In this document: positions 1-8,609 of the stretch, piece by piece
Numbering within the stretch: the stretch's first letter is position 1
Layout: each line of letters starts with the position of its first letter
NCBI RefSeq assembly: GCF_000938265.1
Contig: NZ_JYFC01000004.1
Coordinates: 124,001-188,000, forward strand
Length of the DNA: 64,000 nt
DNA from: Agreia bicolorata
GTDB lineage: Bacteria; Actinomycetota; Actinomycetes; Actinomycetales; Microbacteriaceae
Direction: 5' to 3'
Made by a program: the position numbers and the translations under genes
Notes under the pieces: generated by a model
The model's database searches: none
Seen by the model: only the letters and a program-made list of their open reading frames with translations
Told to the model about the DNA's origin: nothing

Positions 1-239
1 AACTCGGGCCACCACTTCTTCGGCCTGACAGACTCCTCGAATCCGCACACGTCGCATCTCAGCTGAACCCATACGGCTTTCTTGCCCGTGCGATTCGCCC
101 GCGATTGCGCCAGCCACGGCGGCGGATTGTCGTTCATCTCCGCCAGCTCGGTCTCGGAGATCTTCGCGGCCATGCCGTGCTTGCGCGCCATCTCCATCGA
201 GATGTCAAGGCGGAGGGCGGCTTCTCGTCGAGTGATCAT
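1..239 (-). CDS. Conserved actinobacterial-type small hypothetical protein (partial)
   Basis: This minus-strand reading frame starts with ATG at 239 and runs off the window edge after 79 codons. It begins MITRREAALRLDI, is rich in charged residues and carries a CDVCG pair (possible half of a zinc site) followed by a basic, Trp-rich stretch (KKWWPEF). The N-terminal 45 residues look helical, like a small HTH or leucine-rich helical module. I do not recognise the family with certainty. It is divergent from thyA; only 54 bp separate the two starts, so their promoters must overlap. No clear Shine-Dalgarno sequence precedes the ATG. Confidence 0.55.
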   Translation of the reverse strand, partial: MITRREAALRLDISMEMARKHGMAAKISETELAEMNDNPPPWLAQSRANRTGKKAVWVQLRCDVCGFEESVRPKKWWPE

Positions 240-293
240 CGTTGACAACGATAGTTCGTTCCGATCGTCTGCCCGTTGGATTAAGCTCGCAGG

Positions 294-1100
294 GTGCCCA
301 CACATCACACTCCGTACGAAGACCTGCTGCGCCACACCCTCGAGACGGGGGCCATCAAGTCCGATCGCACGGGCACCGGTACGACGAGCGTGTTCGGCGC
401 CCAGCTCCGCTTCGACCTGAGCGAGGGCTTTCCGCTGATCACCACCAAGCGGGTGCACTTCAAGTCCATCGCCTACGAGCTGCTGTGGTTCCTGCGCGGC
501 GAGAGCAATGTGGGCTGGCTGCGCGAGAACGGCGTCACTATCTGGGACGAGTGGGCAGACGCCGACGGTGAGCTCGGTCCCGTCTACGGTGTTCAGTGGC
601 GTTCGTGGCCCACCCCGTCGGGCGGCCATATCGACCAGATCGCACAGGTCATCGAGACGCTGAAGACCGACCCAGACTCGCGGCGCATCATCGTGTCGGC
701 ATGGAACGTCGCCGAGATCCCCGAGATGGCCCTGGCCCCGTGCCACGCTCTCTTCCAGTTCTACGTAGCCGACGGCAAGCTGTCATGCCAGCTCTACCAG
801 CGCAGCGCCGACCTCTTCCTGGGTGTTCCGTTCAACATCGCGAGCTACGCGCTGCTGACCCACATGGTCGCTCAGCAGACAGGCCTCGAGGTGGGCGACT
901 TCATCTGGACGGGTGGCGACTGCCACATCTACGACAACCATCGAGAGCAGGTCACCGAGCAGCTCACCCGCGAGCCCTATGCGCTGCCCACGCTGCGCGT
1001 CACGCGCACTCCCGACAGCATCTTCGACTACAGCTACGACGATTTCGAGATCGTCGACTACGTGCACCACCCCGCGATCAAGGCTCCTGTCGCCGTATGA
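294..1100 (+). CDS. thyA: Thymidylate synthase
   Basis: Makes dTMP from dUMP using methylenetetrahydrofolate, releasing dihydrofolate in the cytoplasm. The 268-residue product has the full family length. Visible signatures are the phosphate-binding Arg in SDRTGTGT (about residues 23-30), the catalytic Cys150 in [12 protein letters not shown], the QRSAD and [13 protein letters not shown] blocks, and the C-terminal [10 protein letters not shown] tail with the terminal Val that closes the active site. The start is GTG at 294. Its TGA stop overlaps the ATG of folA (ATGA at 1097-1100), so the two are translationally coupled; folA regenerates the folate oxidised here. Confidence 0.97.
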   Translation: MPTHHTPYEDLLRHTLETGAIKSDRTGTGTTSVFGAQLRFDLSEGFPLITTKRVHFKSIAYELLWFLRGESNVGWLRENGVTIWDEWADADGELGPVYGVQWRSWPTPSGGHIDQIAQVIETLKTDPDSRRIIVSAWNVAEIPEMALAPCHALFQFYVADGKLSCQLYQRSADLFLGVPFNIASYALLTHMVAQQTGLEVGDFIWTGGDCHIYDNHREQVTEQLTREPYALPTLRVTRTPDSIFDYSYDDFEIVDYVHHPAIKAPVAV

Positions 1101-1600
1101 GCATCGCGCTCATCTGGGCCGAGGCGCGCGGGGGAGTCATCGGCGACGGTGGCACGATCCCCTGGCACGTTCCCGAAGACCTCGCGCACTTCAAGGAGCT
1201 GACTCTGGGTGGCACGGTCGTCATGGGGCGCCGCACCTGGCAGTCCCTCCCCGAGAGGTTCCGGCCTCTGGTCGGCCGTCGCAACGTCGTCGTGACCCGC
1301 GATCGCGACTTCGCCGCCGCGGGTGCCGAAGTCGGGCATTCGCTCGACGAGGTTCTGGATGCGTCGGTTCGCGACGAGTCGTCGGCTCCCGTCTGGGTGA
1401 TCGGCGGCGGCGACATCTATGCGCAGTCGCTGGCGCGCGCATCCCGGCTCGAGATCACCGAGGTCGATCTCGACATCGCGGGCGATACGAGGGCGCCTAG
1501 GATCGACCCGGCCCTGTGGGCCGTTGCTCACGAGACCGACTGGCTCGAGTCACGCACGGGCATCCGCTACCGCTTCGTGAGCCACTCGCGGCGCCGTTAG
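1097..1600 (+). CDS. folA: Dihydrofolate reductase
   Basis: Reduces dihydrofolate to tetrahydrofolate with NADPH, completing the thymidylate cycle with thyA. The 167-residue protein starts at the ATG that overlaps the thyA stop. Family hallmarks are [24 protein letters not shown] near the N-terminus (written here in pieces: GVIGDGG, then IPWHVPEDL with the active-site acidic residue at about 28), the [14 protein letters not shown]-binding segment (about 44-52) and [10 protein letters not shown] (about 102-111). It lies in a two-gene operon with thyA, a common arrangement in actinobacteria. Confidence 0.95.
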   Translation: MSIALIWAEARGGVIGDGGTIPWHVPEDLAHFKELTLGGTVVMGRRTWQSLPERFRPLVGRRNVVVTRDRDFAAAGAEVGHSLDEVLDASVRDESSAPVWVIGGGDIYAQSLARASRLEITEVDLDIAGDTRAPRIDPALWAVAHETDWLESRTGIRYRFVSHSRRR

Positions 1601-1627
1601 CACCCACCGCGCCCCTCGCGCGACTAC

Positions 1628-2947
1628 TCAATCAGCGCGATTGGGCGAGCTGCGATGCCAGTCGTCCTCGAGCATTCGGGGCCTTGCGACCACTCTGCCC
1701 GCGAGGCCCACGACCGCGAGGGTGAGCAGCAGAAAGGCGAGGGGCGCGGTCCAGCCGCCGGAGAGCTCGTGCAGCACGCCGACCACCAGCGGGCCGAGCG
1801 CGCCGAGGGCATATCCGATGCCCTGGGTGAACCCGCTGAGCGCGACGGTTCCCTCGGGCGTGCGACTCCGGAGTCCGACCAGAACGAGTACGAGCGGAAA
1901 CGTCAGTGGGCCGGCGCCGACGAGAGCTACCCAGAGCCAAGGAAGCGCCGCCGGGGCGAGCAGCAGCCCGGCATAGCCGGCCGCGAAGCAGACGAATCCG
2001 AGCGCGATCAGCGGCGCCACCGAACGCATGCGGCTCGCGAGAATCGGCACGAGAAGCGAGAACGGGATGCCCATGCCCGCGTAGAGCGAGAGCAGAATGC
2101 CGGCCTGCGCGGGCGACACCCCGGCGATGTCGATGAGGATCTCGGGGAGCCACGCGAATGCGGCGTACACGTTCAGGCTGGTGGCGCCGAACAGCAGGCC
2201 CATCGACCAGGCCAACCGCGAGCGCCAGACTTGGCCGACGAGGGTCGGCGAGACCTCCGGCAGCAGCTCGGCGTCGAAAGGCGATTCGGATGCCGCGGGC
2301 GCGGCCGCCGCTGTCGCCGCCCGCGCCGCCGCGGAAGTCGCCCGGCGGTCGCGCATCCAGAGCGTGAGCCAGGGGATGATCGCCACAGCGGCCAGCGCGG
2401 CCCACATCGAGACGCTGACGCGCCATCCGAGCGAATCGGCGATGGGCACGGCGACGAGCGGTGGGATCAGACTGAACAACGCCATGATCGTGACGTACAT
2501 CGAGGTGAGCGTGCCGATGGACGCCGGAAAGTATTTCTTGACGACGGGTGGAAGCACCACGTTCGCGACGCCCATGCCGGCGAAGGTGAGCACGCTCGCC
2601 AGGGCGAGGACGGCGTAGTTCGGCGCGAGACCGCGGGCGAGGTGACCGATCAGGATGGCGCACAACGCCGCGATCAGCAGGGTCTCGAGGCGCAGGTGCC
2701 GCTTCAGAACGGGGGCGAGCAGCCCGAAGACGGCGAAACAGAGAGGGGGAAGGGTTCCCAGCAGGCCAACGCCCACGCTGTCGACGGGAACGTCGACGCT
2801 GATCTGGGTGAAGATCGGTGACAACGCGGCCACGGCGGTGCGAAGGTTGACGGCGACGAGAACGATGCCGACGAGAGCGAGCGCTCGGCCTCCTGCTCGC
2901 GCAGCGGTGGCCGACGCCCCGTTCGGAGGAGGTGGGCTGGTCGACAC
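1628..2947 (-). CDS. MFS transporter, CynX/NimT-like
   Basis: A 439-residue integral membrane protein with about 12 hydrophobic segments. The N-terminal motif ALVGIVLVAVNLRTAVAALSP resembles the CynX/NimT (cyanate or nitroimidazole permease) branch of the major facilitator superfamily, in which the NLR(T/P) motif in helix 1 is characteristic. A long Ala-rich cytoplasmic loop (about residues 210-235) separates the two six-helix bundles. The substrate cannot be read from sequence. The gene converges on folA with 27 bp between stops and is divergent from the AI-2E-family permease gene at 2999. Confidence 0.85.
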   Translation of the reverse strand: MSTSPPPPNGASATAARAGGRALALVGIVLVAVNLRTAVAALSPIFTQISVDVPVDSVGVGLLGTLPPLCFAVFGLLAPVLKRHLRLETLLIAALCAILIGHLARGLAPNYAVLALASVLTFAGMGVANVVLPPVVKKYFPASIGTLTSMYVTIMALFSLIPPLVAVPIADSLGWRVSVSMWAALAAVAIIPWLTLWMRDRRATSAAARAATAAAAPAASESPFDAELLPEVSPTLVGQVWRSRLAWSMGLLFGATSLNVYAAFAWLPEILIDIAGVSPAQAGILLSLYAGMGIPFSLLVPILASRMRSVAPLIALGFVCFAAGYAGLLLAPAALPWLWVALVGAGPLTFPLVLVLVGLRSRTPEGTVALSGFTQGIGYALGALGPLVVGVLHELSGGWTAPLAFLLLTLAVVGLAGRVVARPRMLEDDWHRSSPNRAD

Positions 2948-2998
2948 TGGCCAAGTCTAGGGGGGTGACCGGATCTGATCTTTCCCTATGGTGGGTGT

Positions 2999-4105
2999 AT
3001 GACCGTTCCCTCCGGCGAGCCCCCGGCCGCTCCGACTCTGCGTTCCCTGCTCACTGACAAGATGGGTGCGCTGGCCATCCGCAGCGGCCAGATCATCATC
3101 GTTCTGGCGTTGGCCGTCGTCATCGTGTTCGCGCTTGTGCAGCTCAAGCTCGTGGTGATTCCCGTGCTGATCGCGCTCATCATCGCGGCGGCCGCGTCTC
3201 CGATCATGGGGTTCCTCAAGAACCGTGGCATGTCGGCGATTCTGGCCACCTGGCTCACGCTGCTGGCCGGAATCCTGGTGATCGGCGGCCTGATCACCCT
3301 CATCGTCTTCGCCGTGCGCGGGCAGTGGGACACTCTGGCGTCATCGGCCAAGGATGGCCTCGATCAGCTGCAGGACTTCATCACCACCGGCCCCATTCCG
3401 ATCGATGCATCGCAGATCGAGTCGGTCAAGCAGGCGCTCATCGACTTCGCGACGAGCAGTCAGGCCGGATCGGGTGCGCTCGCCGGGGCGTCCGTCGTCG
3501 GTGAACTGGCCACGGGTGCTGCGCTGGCCATCGTGATCCTGTTCTTCTTCCTCAAAGACGGACCCGTTATCTGGGCATTCTTCCTGCGCCCCTTCCGCGG
3601 CCACCGCAAGGCCCGCGGCGTGCGGATCGGGGCCACCGCGGTGCGCGTGCTCGGCGGCTACGTTCGGGGAACGGCCATCATCGCCTTCGTTGATGCAGCC
3701 GGAATCGGCATCGGCCTCGCGATCCTCGGCGTTCCCCTGGCGTTGCCGCTCGCCGTGATCGTCTTCGTCACCGCGTTCATCCCGATCGTGGGTGCGACCG
3801 CCGCAGGAATTCTGGCCGCCCTCGTCGCTCTCGTGGCGAACGGGCCGCTGGTCGCCCTGATCGTGGTCATCATCGTCGTGGTCGTCAATCAGCTCGAGGG
3901 CAACTTCCTCCAACCCGTGGTCATGGCGCAGTCGCTGAAGCTGCACCCCCTCGTGATATTGGTCGCCCTCACCGCCGGAACGATCCTCGGGGGCATCACC
4001 GGGGCCGTGCTCGCGGTGCCGATCGCCGCCGTCGGATGGGCCATCGTCAAGACGTGGAACGACGATGCGCCAGCGCCCGCATCTGCACCGGCGCCCGTCG
4101 ATTAG
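2999..4105 (+). CDS. AI-2E family transporter (PerM/YdiK-type permease)
   Basis: A 368-residue membrane protein of the AI-2E transporter/PerM family. It shows two N-terminal hydrophobic segments (ALAIRSGQIIIVLALAVVIV onward), a soluble central region (about 105-170), and the C-terminal transport region with the conserved PLALPLAVIVFVTAFIPIVG and LEGNFLQPVVMAQSLKLHP motifs. Members export small molecules or act as cation-coupled antiporters; the substrate here is unknown. A Pro-Ala-rich tail ends the protein. A strong hairpin follows the stop codon, so the gene is probably monocistronic. Confidence 0.88.
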   Translation: MTVPSGEPPAAPTLRSLLTDKMGALAIRSGQIIIVLALAVVIVFALVQLKLVVIPVLIALIIAAAASPIMGFLKNRGMSAILATWLTLLAGILVIGGLITLIVFAVRGQWDTLASSAKDGLDQLQDFITTGPIPIDASQIESVKQALIDFATSSQAGSGALAGASVVGELATGAALAIVILFFFLKDGPVIWAFFLRPFRGHRKARGVRIGATAVRVLGGYVRGTAIIAFVDAAGIGIGLAILGVPLALPLAVIVFVTAFIPIVGATAAGILAALVALVANGPLVALIVVIIVVVVNQLEGNFLQPVVMAQSLKLHPLVILVALTAGTILGGITGAVLAVPIAAVGWAIVKTWNDDAPAPASAPAPVD

Positions 4106-4110
4106 GTGGC

Positions 4111-4139
4111 CCGAAAAGCCGTGAATCCGGGCTTTTCGG
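4111..4139 (+). terminator. Hairpin terminator after AI-2E permease gene
   Basis: A perfect 10-bp inverted repeat (CCGAAAAGCC at 4111-4120 and GGCTTTTCGG at 4130-4139) with a 9-nt loop begins five bases after the stop codon. There is no long U-tract, but the stem itself contains A4/T4 runs. Read as an intrinsic terminator insulating mntP. Confidence 0.65.
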
Positions 4140-4225
4140 CCGTGGGCGGATAAGCCGGCTGGCATCCTTGAATCCTCAACGGCGAGCAGTACATCGTTCG
4201 TTCGTCGTGAAAGGTCACACATCGC

Positions 4226-4789
4226 ATGGCCCTCTGGTCTATCTTCTTCGTCGCGCTCGGAGTCTCGGCTGATGCATTCGCTGTCGCCCTCGGCAAGGGC
4301 CTGCACATGCGCCGTTTCAACCTGCGCAACGCGCTCATCATTGCCACGGCCTTCGGCCTGTTTCAGGCGATCATGCCCGTCATCGGCTGGTTTCTGGGCA
4401 CGCAGTTCGCGTCGTACATCACCGGTATCGACCACTGGATCGCGTTCGTACTACTCGCGCTGATCGGCGGCAAGATGCTGTGGGAGGCCTTCTCGAACCC
4501 GGATGACAAGGAGGTCGACGACAGGCTGAAGATCAGAGAACTCCTGGTGCTCTCGGTGGCCACGAGCATCGACGCGCTTGCGGTAGGCCTATCGTTCGCG
4601 TTCCTTGCGATCTCGATCACCGAGACGGCCGTGCTCATCGGAGTGACGACGTTCGTGCTCACCTTCGCGGGGATCGTGATCGGGCACCGGGCGGGCCTGA
4701 AGTTCCGGCGTCCGGCAGAGATCGCGGGTGGTCTCATCCTCATCCTCATCGGCGCGCGGATTCTGCTCGAGCACCTCGGCGTCTTCTGA
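4226..4789 (+). CDS. mntP: Putative manganese efflux pump MntP
   Basis: A 187-residue protein with six hydrophobic helices and the duplicated DUF204 architecture typical of MntP. The first half carries GVSADAFAVALGKGL and the second half ATSIDALAVGLSFAFL; each has the conserved Asp within the membrane that is needed for Mn(II) export in characterised homologues. Length matches the family (about 185-190 residues). The upstream 120 bp hold the hairpin of the previous gene; I looked for a Mn-sensing yybP-ykoY riboswitch and did not recognise one. Confidence 0.92.
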   Translation: MALWSIFFVALGVSADAFAVALGKGLHMRRFNLRNALIIATAFGLFQAIMPVIGWFLGTQFASYITGIDHWIAFVLLALIGGKMLWEAFSNPDDKEVDDRLKIRELLVLSVATSIDALAVGLSFAFLAISITETAVLIGVTTFVLTFAGIVIGHRAGLKFRRPAEIAGGLILILIGARILLEHLGVF

Positions 4790-4824
4790 TCCTCGCGGCG
4801 GCTGGTGCTCTGCGGCGGCCCAGC

Positions 4825-5304
4825 TCAGGCTCCGTCGAGGCGCGCGGCGACGTCTGCCGGGAATCCTCCGGTGGAGATCGGGCTCCAGCGCGTGGGCGTG
4901 ATGCGCAGCAATGACTTGTTCTGGATGGCCATGGCGGCCCGGTACTCCTGCCAGTCGGGGTGTTCTCCAGAGATACTGCGGTAGTAGTCGACCAGTGCAT
5001 CGGCGGCCTCGGGCATGTGCAGCACCTCCGCGTCGCCGTCGACTTGGATCCACGCGTCGTTCCAGTCGTCGGAGAGCACGAGTACCGATGCGGCCGATCT
5101 GCGTTCGGCGTTGCGGGTCTTAGCCCGGCCGGGGTACGTCGAGATGACGATGCGACCCAGATCGTCGACCCCTCCTGAAACCGGCGACATCTGGGGCCGG
5201 CCGTCGGCGCGCGTCGTTGCGACGAGCATCCGGTGTCGAGGGCGCACGAAATCGAGCATTCCGTCGCGGTCGACGGTGGTGTTGGTGGAGACGGTTCTGG
5301 CCAT
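4825..5304 (-). CDS. PPOX-class (split-barrel) F420-/FMN-dependent oxidoreductase
   Basis: A 159-residue protein with the flavin/F420 split-beta-barrel fold: RHRMLVATTRADGRPQMSPV (about 23-42) forms the first strands, VISTYPGRAKTRNAERR the cofactor phosphate contacts, and WIQVDGDAEVL the following barrel strand. The substrate is not predictable, and F420 use is an inference from actinobacterial relatives. It converges on mntP and ends 9 bp before the CGNR gene in transcription order (that gene lies upstream on the same strand), so both are likely co-transcribed. Confidence 0.8.
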   Translation of the reverse strand: MARTVSTNTTVDRDGMLDFVRPRHRMLVATTRADGRPQMSPVSGGVDDLGRIVISTYPGRAKTRNAERRSAASVLVLSDDWNDAWIQVDGDAEVLHMPEAADALVDYYRSISGEHPDWQEYRAAMAIQNKSLLRITPTRWSPISTGGFPADVAARLDGA

Positions 5305-5313
5305 GCGACAAGG

Positions 5314-5871
5314 CTAGGCGCTGCCTGCCGCTGCCCGCTCGCGGAACGCGATCATGTTCACTCGATTGCCGCAGCGCACGCTGCAGAACCTTTTCGAACC
5401 GTTGCGTGACAGGTCGGCGAAAATGCCCTCGCAGTCGGGGGCCCCGCACGAGCGCAGGCGCGTCATCTCATCGGTGCGGATCACGTCGACGAACGCCAGC
5501 GACGCCTCGCTCAGGATGCGATCGGCCAGGGGTTCGTCGTCCTCCGACGCGTGCAGGTGCCAGTCGAAGGCGTCGTGCCGCACCAGCTGGGGGAGTGCCC
5601 TCGTCTGCCGGAGCATCTCGTTGACCTCGTCGGCCGCCGCGTCACGCTCCAGGCTCCAGACGTAACGCAGTCGGGTCCGCGCGCGGTGAACGTCGGCGAG
5701 TTCCCTCTCGTCGCGGTCGAACCGCCCGGTGAAGCCGTGGGCGTCGAGAAGCTCTGTCAATTGGGTCGGCGTGGCGATCTCGTCGGTGCCGCTGCGAGAC
5801 GCGGAGGTGACCGTGTTGCCGAGTGCCACGATGAACGCCAGGATGTCTTCGGTGTCAGGGGCTAAATGCAA
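5314..5871 (-). CDS. CGNR zinc-finger transcriptional regulator
   Basis: A 185-residue protein with the ABATE-like N-terminal domain and a C-terminal CGNR zinc finger: C-x4-C in RSCGAPDCEGIF, the RFCS segment, and the signature RCGNRVNMIAF near the C-terminus. Such proteins are DNA-binding regulators usually encoded next to the exporter or enzyme they control. Here it is divergent from an EamA exporter, and a GAGAC-N4-GTCTC palindrome lies between the two starts, so the likely job is ligand-responsive control of that exporter and of itself. Confidence 0.88.
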   Translation of the reverse strand: MHLAPDTEDILAFIVALGNTVTSASRSGTDEIATPTQLTELLDAHGFTGRFDRDERELADVHRARTRLRYVWSLERDAAADEVNEMLRQTRALPQLVRHDAFDWHLHASEDDEPLADRILSEASLAFVDVIRTDEMTRLRSCGAPDCEGIFADLSRNGSKRFCSVRCGNRVNMIAFRERAAAGSA

Positions 5872-5891
5872 ATTGACTCCTTACTCATTCT

Positions 5892-5905
5892 GAGACTAGC
5901 GTCTC
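5892..5905. promoter_or_regulatory. Palindromic operator candidate between CGNR and EamA genes
   Basis: GAGAC-TAGC-GTCTC is a perfect 5-bp inverted repeat with a 4-nt centre located 20 bp from the CGNR start and 38 bp from the EamA start. Placement between divergent regulator and transporter genes suggests the CGNR protein binds here; this is inference. Confidence 0.5.
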
Positions 5906-5943
5906 GATTACGAAGCATCAACAGCGGTTCGAAAGGGAATGCC

Positions 5944-6918
5944 ATGCCACGGTCTCAGACCTCAGCCGGTCTGATCATCGCCGTCATCGCCGCGGCAACG
6001 TTCGGAGGCTCCGGCGCCCTTGCGAAGCCGTTGCTCGAGTCAGGCTGGAGCCCCGCTGCCGCGGTCACCGCTCGCGCGCTCGTGGGCGGCGTCGTGCTCG
6101 CTCCCGTCGCCGTCATGATGCTGCGCGGCCGCTGGTCGGCACTGTGGCGCTCACGGGGTCGCGTGCTCGCCATGGCCCTCATCGGCGTCGCGGGAACCCA
6201 GCTTCTCTACTTCGCAGCGATCCAGCGCATCCCTGTGGGGACCGGCATTCTCATCGAGTACATGGCGCCGCTGCTGCTCGTCGCCTTCGCGTGGGCGCGC
6301 ACGCGCCGGATGCCCAAGGCCGTCGTTCTCGTCGGTTCTGTCGTTGCGCTCGTCGGCCTGGTGATGGTCGTGTCGCCGGGCGGCACGGCGAGTCTCGACG
6401 CGCTCGGACTGGCGCTCGCCGTCGCCGCCATGGTCGGATGCGCCATCTACTATGTGGTCGCGGCACAGCCCGACGACGGCCTTCCCCCGGTGGCCCTGGC
6501 GGCCGCCGGCCTTCTGCTCGGTGGACTCGCGCTCGGCGCCGTTGGACTCACCGGGCTGGTTCCATTCACTGTCACATTCGGCGATGTCGCTCTCTTCGGC
6601 AACGCGGCGCCCTGGTGGATCCCGCTGTTGCTCGTCGGGGTCGTCTCGACTGGCATCGCCTATGCGGCGAGCATCACCGCCACCCAGATGCTCGGCTCGA
6701 GGCTCGCATCGTTCGTCGGTCTGCTCGAAGTCGTCGCCGCCACGTTCTATGCCTGGCTCCTCCTGGGCGAGCAGCTGACTCTGCCTCAGCTGCTCGGAGG
6801 CGTGCTGATCCTCGTCGGAATCGGGTTCGTTCGAAGTGAGAAGACGGATGCGCCGATCGAGCCGGCCTCGGTAGACCGCACTGCGCCGGCCCCAATCGGG
6901 GTGCAGCGGCACCTCTGA
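5944..6918 (+). CDS. EamA/DMT-superfamily exporter
   Basis: A 324-residue permease with about ten hydrophobic segments in two EamA repeats: GLIIAVIAAATFGGSGALAK opens the first, and GVVSTGIAYAASITATQMLGS with LLEVVAATFYAWLLLGEQ marks the second (the ExxxA..AWLLLGE motif is typical of EamA repeat 2). The start chosen is the ATG at 5944, preceded by GAAAGGGAA; a longer in-frame start at 5866 would overlap the divergent CGNR gene. DMT exporters remove amino acids or metabolites. Regulated probably by the neighbouring CGNR protein. Confidence 0.88.
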   Translation: MPRSQTSAGLIIAVIAAATFGGSGALAKPLLESGWSPAAAVTARALVGGVVLAPVAVMMLRGRWSALWRSRGRVLAMALIGVAGTQLLYFAAIQRIPVGTGILIEYMAPLLLVAFAWARTRRMPKAVVLVGSVVALVGLVMVVSPGGTASLDALGLALAVAAMVGCAIYYVVAAQPDDGLPPVALAAAGLLLGGLALGAVGLTGLVPFTVTFGDVALFGNAAPWWIPLLLVGVVSTGIAYAASITATQMLGSRLASFVGLLEVVAATFYAWLLLGEQLTLPQLLGGVLILVGIGFVRSEKTDAPIEPASVDRTAPAPIGVQRHL

Positions 6919-7027
6919 CCGGGCATGGGGAGTTGTGCCCATATGCTTCGGCGAGCCACCCGAATACCCTTGGAGCACGGTCGAGCGTAGGGTTCGAGCC
7001 CCGGTCAACAGAGGTGGTGCGTGGTCG

Positions 7028-8050
7028 ATGTCTGCTTTTTTCGGTGCCGATGTCGGCGAGCTCCGTGAGTTCGCTCGTCTCGTCGACGCGAGTGCACGTC
7101 AGCTCGACGGGATCCAATCGAACCTGACTGGACAGCTCGCGGCCTCGCGATGGATCGGACCGGACGGCACGACCTTCGTCGCTGCGTGGCACGGTCAACA
7201 CCGACCGAATCTGGCGCGAGCGGGTTCGATTCTTGCCGCAGTGGCGGCAGCCGTACTCAGGAATGCAGACGAGCAGGATTCGGCGAGCGCGTCAGATGGC
7301 GCCTCGGGATCCGGCACGACTCCCACGCAGGCGATACCAGCCTCATTCGATGGCGCAGCTTCCGACCCCGGGGGTTCGACGACGGCCGACGGCACCTACA
7401 CGATCGGGCCGCCGAGCCGGCCCGACATCACGTGGGACGAGGATTTCGAGTACGACTCGAAAGATTCGAACTTCTCCGATTTCGGCGCGGCGGCGAAGTG
7501 GAAGTCGATGATGGCAGCTGCCCGCCTGGCCAGGTGGGATCTCGGCGATGCGCTCGACGCCTACGATCACTACTGGTCGAACACCGGAGACCCGTGGCAC
7601 TTCGATTACGATTCTGCAGCGCAGTCGGATCCTGCGATCTCGCGCAACGTCGATGCGGAGATATCTCGGAGCCAGGCCGCCGCAGAGGAGTTCATCGCCT
7701 CGGGCCAGGGAGACTTCTCGTTCACTGGTGCGCCGTCTGGCGGCGAGTATCCCGAGACAGAGAACTGGCAGAAAGCGATCGGTGCATACCAGCAGTGGAG
7801 TAGCGCTGATGTGTCTGTATCCGGCAACCAGGCGACGATGACGGTAACCGTGCACGCCGAGGATCACTACAACTTCAACCGGGGCCAGAATGACATCGCG
7901 TCTGGAGCGTCAGACGACGAGAACGGTCGTTTCACTGAGATCGGCTGGGCCAAGCCCTTCGACAGCTCAGGCTCCGTAACGCGCACCATTACGTGGACGA
8001 TCGGAGATCCGTCGTCGACGGTGGTGCAGGATGAACCAGATGAGAGATAG
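7028..8050 (+). CDS. WXG100-like protein with uncharacterised C-terminal domain
   Basis: A 340-residue protein starting at ATG 7028. Residues 1-90 form two predicted helices around a W-I-G turn (ASRWIGPDGTTF), the arrangement of WXG100/ESX substrates. An Asp/Ser/Thr-rich linker (about 90-150) leads to a C-terminal domain of about 190 residues with DHYNFNRGQNDIASG and GRFTEIGWAKPF motifs. No signal peptide is present, so export would be through a type VII system; none is encoded in this window. The stop overlaps the downstream lipoprotein gene by 20 bp, suggesting a functional pair. Could be a secreted effector, but no catalytic motif is recognised. Confidence 0.72.
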   Translation: MSAFFGADVGELREFARLVDASARQLDGIQSNLTGQLAASRWIGPDGTTFVAAWHGQHRPNLARAGSILAAVAAAVLRNADEQDSASASDGASGSGTTPTQAIPASFDGAASDPGGSTTADGTYTIGPPSRPDITWDEDFEYDSKDSNFSDFGAAAKWKSMMAAARLARWDLGDALDAYDHYWSNTGDPWHFDYDSAAQSDPAISRNVDAEISRSQAAAEEFIASGQGDFSFTGAPSGGEYPETENWQKAIGAYQQWSSADVSVSGNQATMTVTVHAEDHYNFNRGQNDIASGASDDENGRFTEIGWAKPFDSSGSVTRTITWTIGDPSSTVVQDEPDER

Positions 8051-8549
8051 AGCACTTCTGAGCGTCGCATTCGCCGTTGTATTCAGCACGGCGATCGTCG
8101 GATGTCAGAGCACATCGAACCCCAGCCCTCGAGACCCATCGGAGACCCGGATGTCCACTGAAGAAGCTGTTGTCCGCTCCGGCACAGGCGAACTCCGAAC
8201 AGACCTGGAGCCGTTGCAGAAACGATTCCCTCCCTTTGCCGAGGCGGAGTCCGCAACGTGGATGTCGGGCACGCTCGGCGACTCGGGAGTTCCCGGGCCG
8301 AGTACGTACTGGATCGATGCCATCGTGCTGCTGCCCCAAGACGAATTCGATCGGCTTCGTCAGAGCGTGGGCGATGTCGTATCCACATCATCTCCGACGC
8401 TCGTCGACGGTCTCGACGGTGCGTTGCCGCAGGGCCAGCTGGTGTCCGGCGCTGACCTCGACGCCCTGTTCTCGACGAGCCCTTATCAGAGCGAGGTCTA
8501 CCTCGATGAGGCAACGCGCCAGGTCGTGCTCCGGTCGATCTTCGAGTGA
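8031..8549 (+). CDS. Lipoprotein paired with WXG100-like protein
   Basis: A 172-residue protein with a lipoprotein signal peptide: positive N-terminus (MNQMRDR), hydrophobic stretch and lipobox AIVGC at about residue 25. The mature part is acidic and begins with a Ser/Pro-rich tether. It contains TYWIDAIVLLPQDEFDRLRQ in a domain I do not recognise. The gene overlaps the 3' end of the WXG100-like gene by 20 bp, so the two are coupled. Membrane-anchored partners of WXG proteins can act as accessory or protective proteins; that role is only a hypothesis here. Confidence 0.7.
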   Translation: MNQMRDRALLSVAFAVVFSTAIVGCQSTSNPSPRDPSETRMSTEEAVVRSGTGELRTDLEPLQKRFPPFAEAESATWMSGTLGDSGVPGPSTYWIDAIVLLPQDEFDRLRQSVGDVVSTSSPTLVDGLDGALPQGQLVSGADLDALFSTSPYQSEVYLDEATRQVVLRSIFE

Positions 8550-8609
8550 CACCGCTCGGGCGAACCGGGTAGTGTCCACTTCAGATCAGCACTGACGAGG
8601 AGCACCACC

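Noticed and set aside
242-280. TTGACA-like promoter before thyA
   Set aside because: A TTGACA occurs at 242 but no convincing -10 element lies 16-18 bp downstream.
1655-2821. Long plus-strand frame of 388 codons opposite the MFS gene
   Set aside because: Highly charged, Arg/Glu-rich translation with no motif; a shadow of the high-GC coding strand of the transporter.
4106-4225. Manganese-sensing (yybP-ykoY) riboswitch ahead of mntP
   Set aside because: The only structure found is the terminator hairpin of the previous gene; no conserved riboswitch core was seen.
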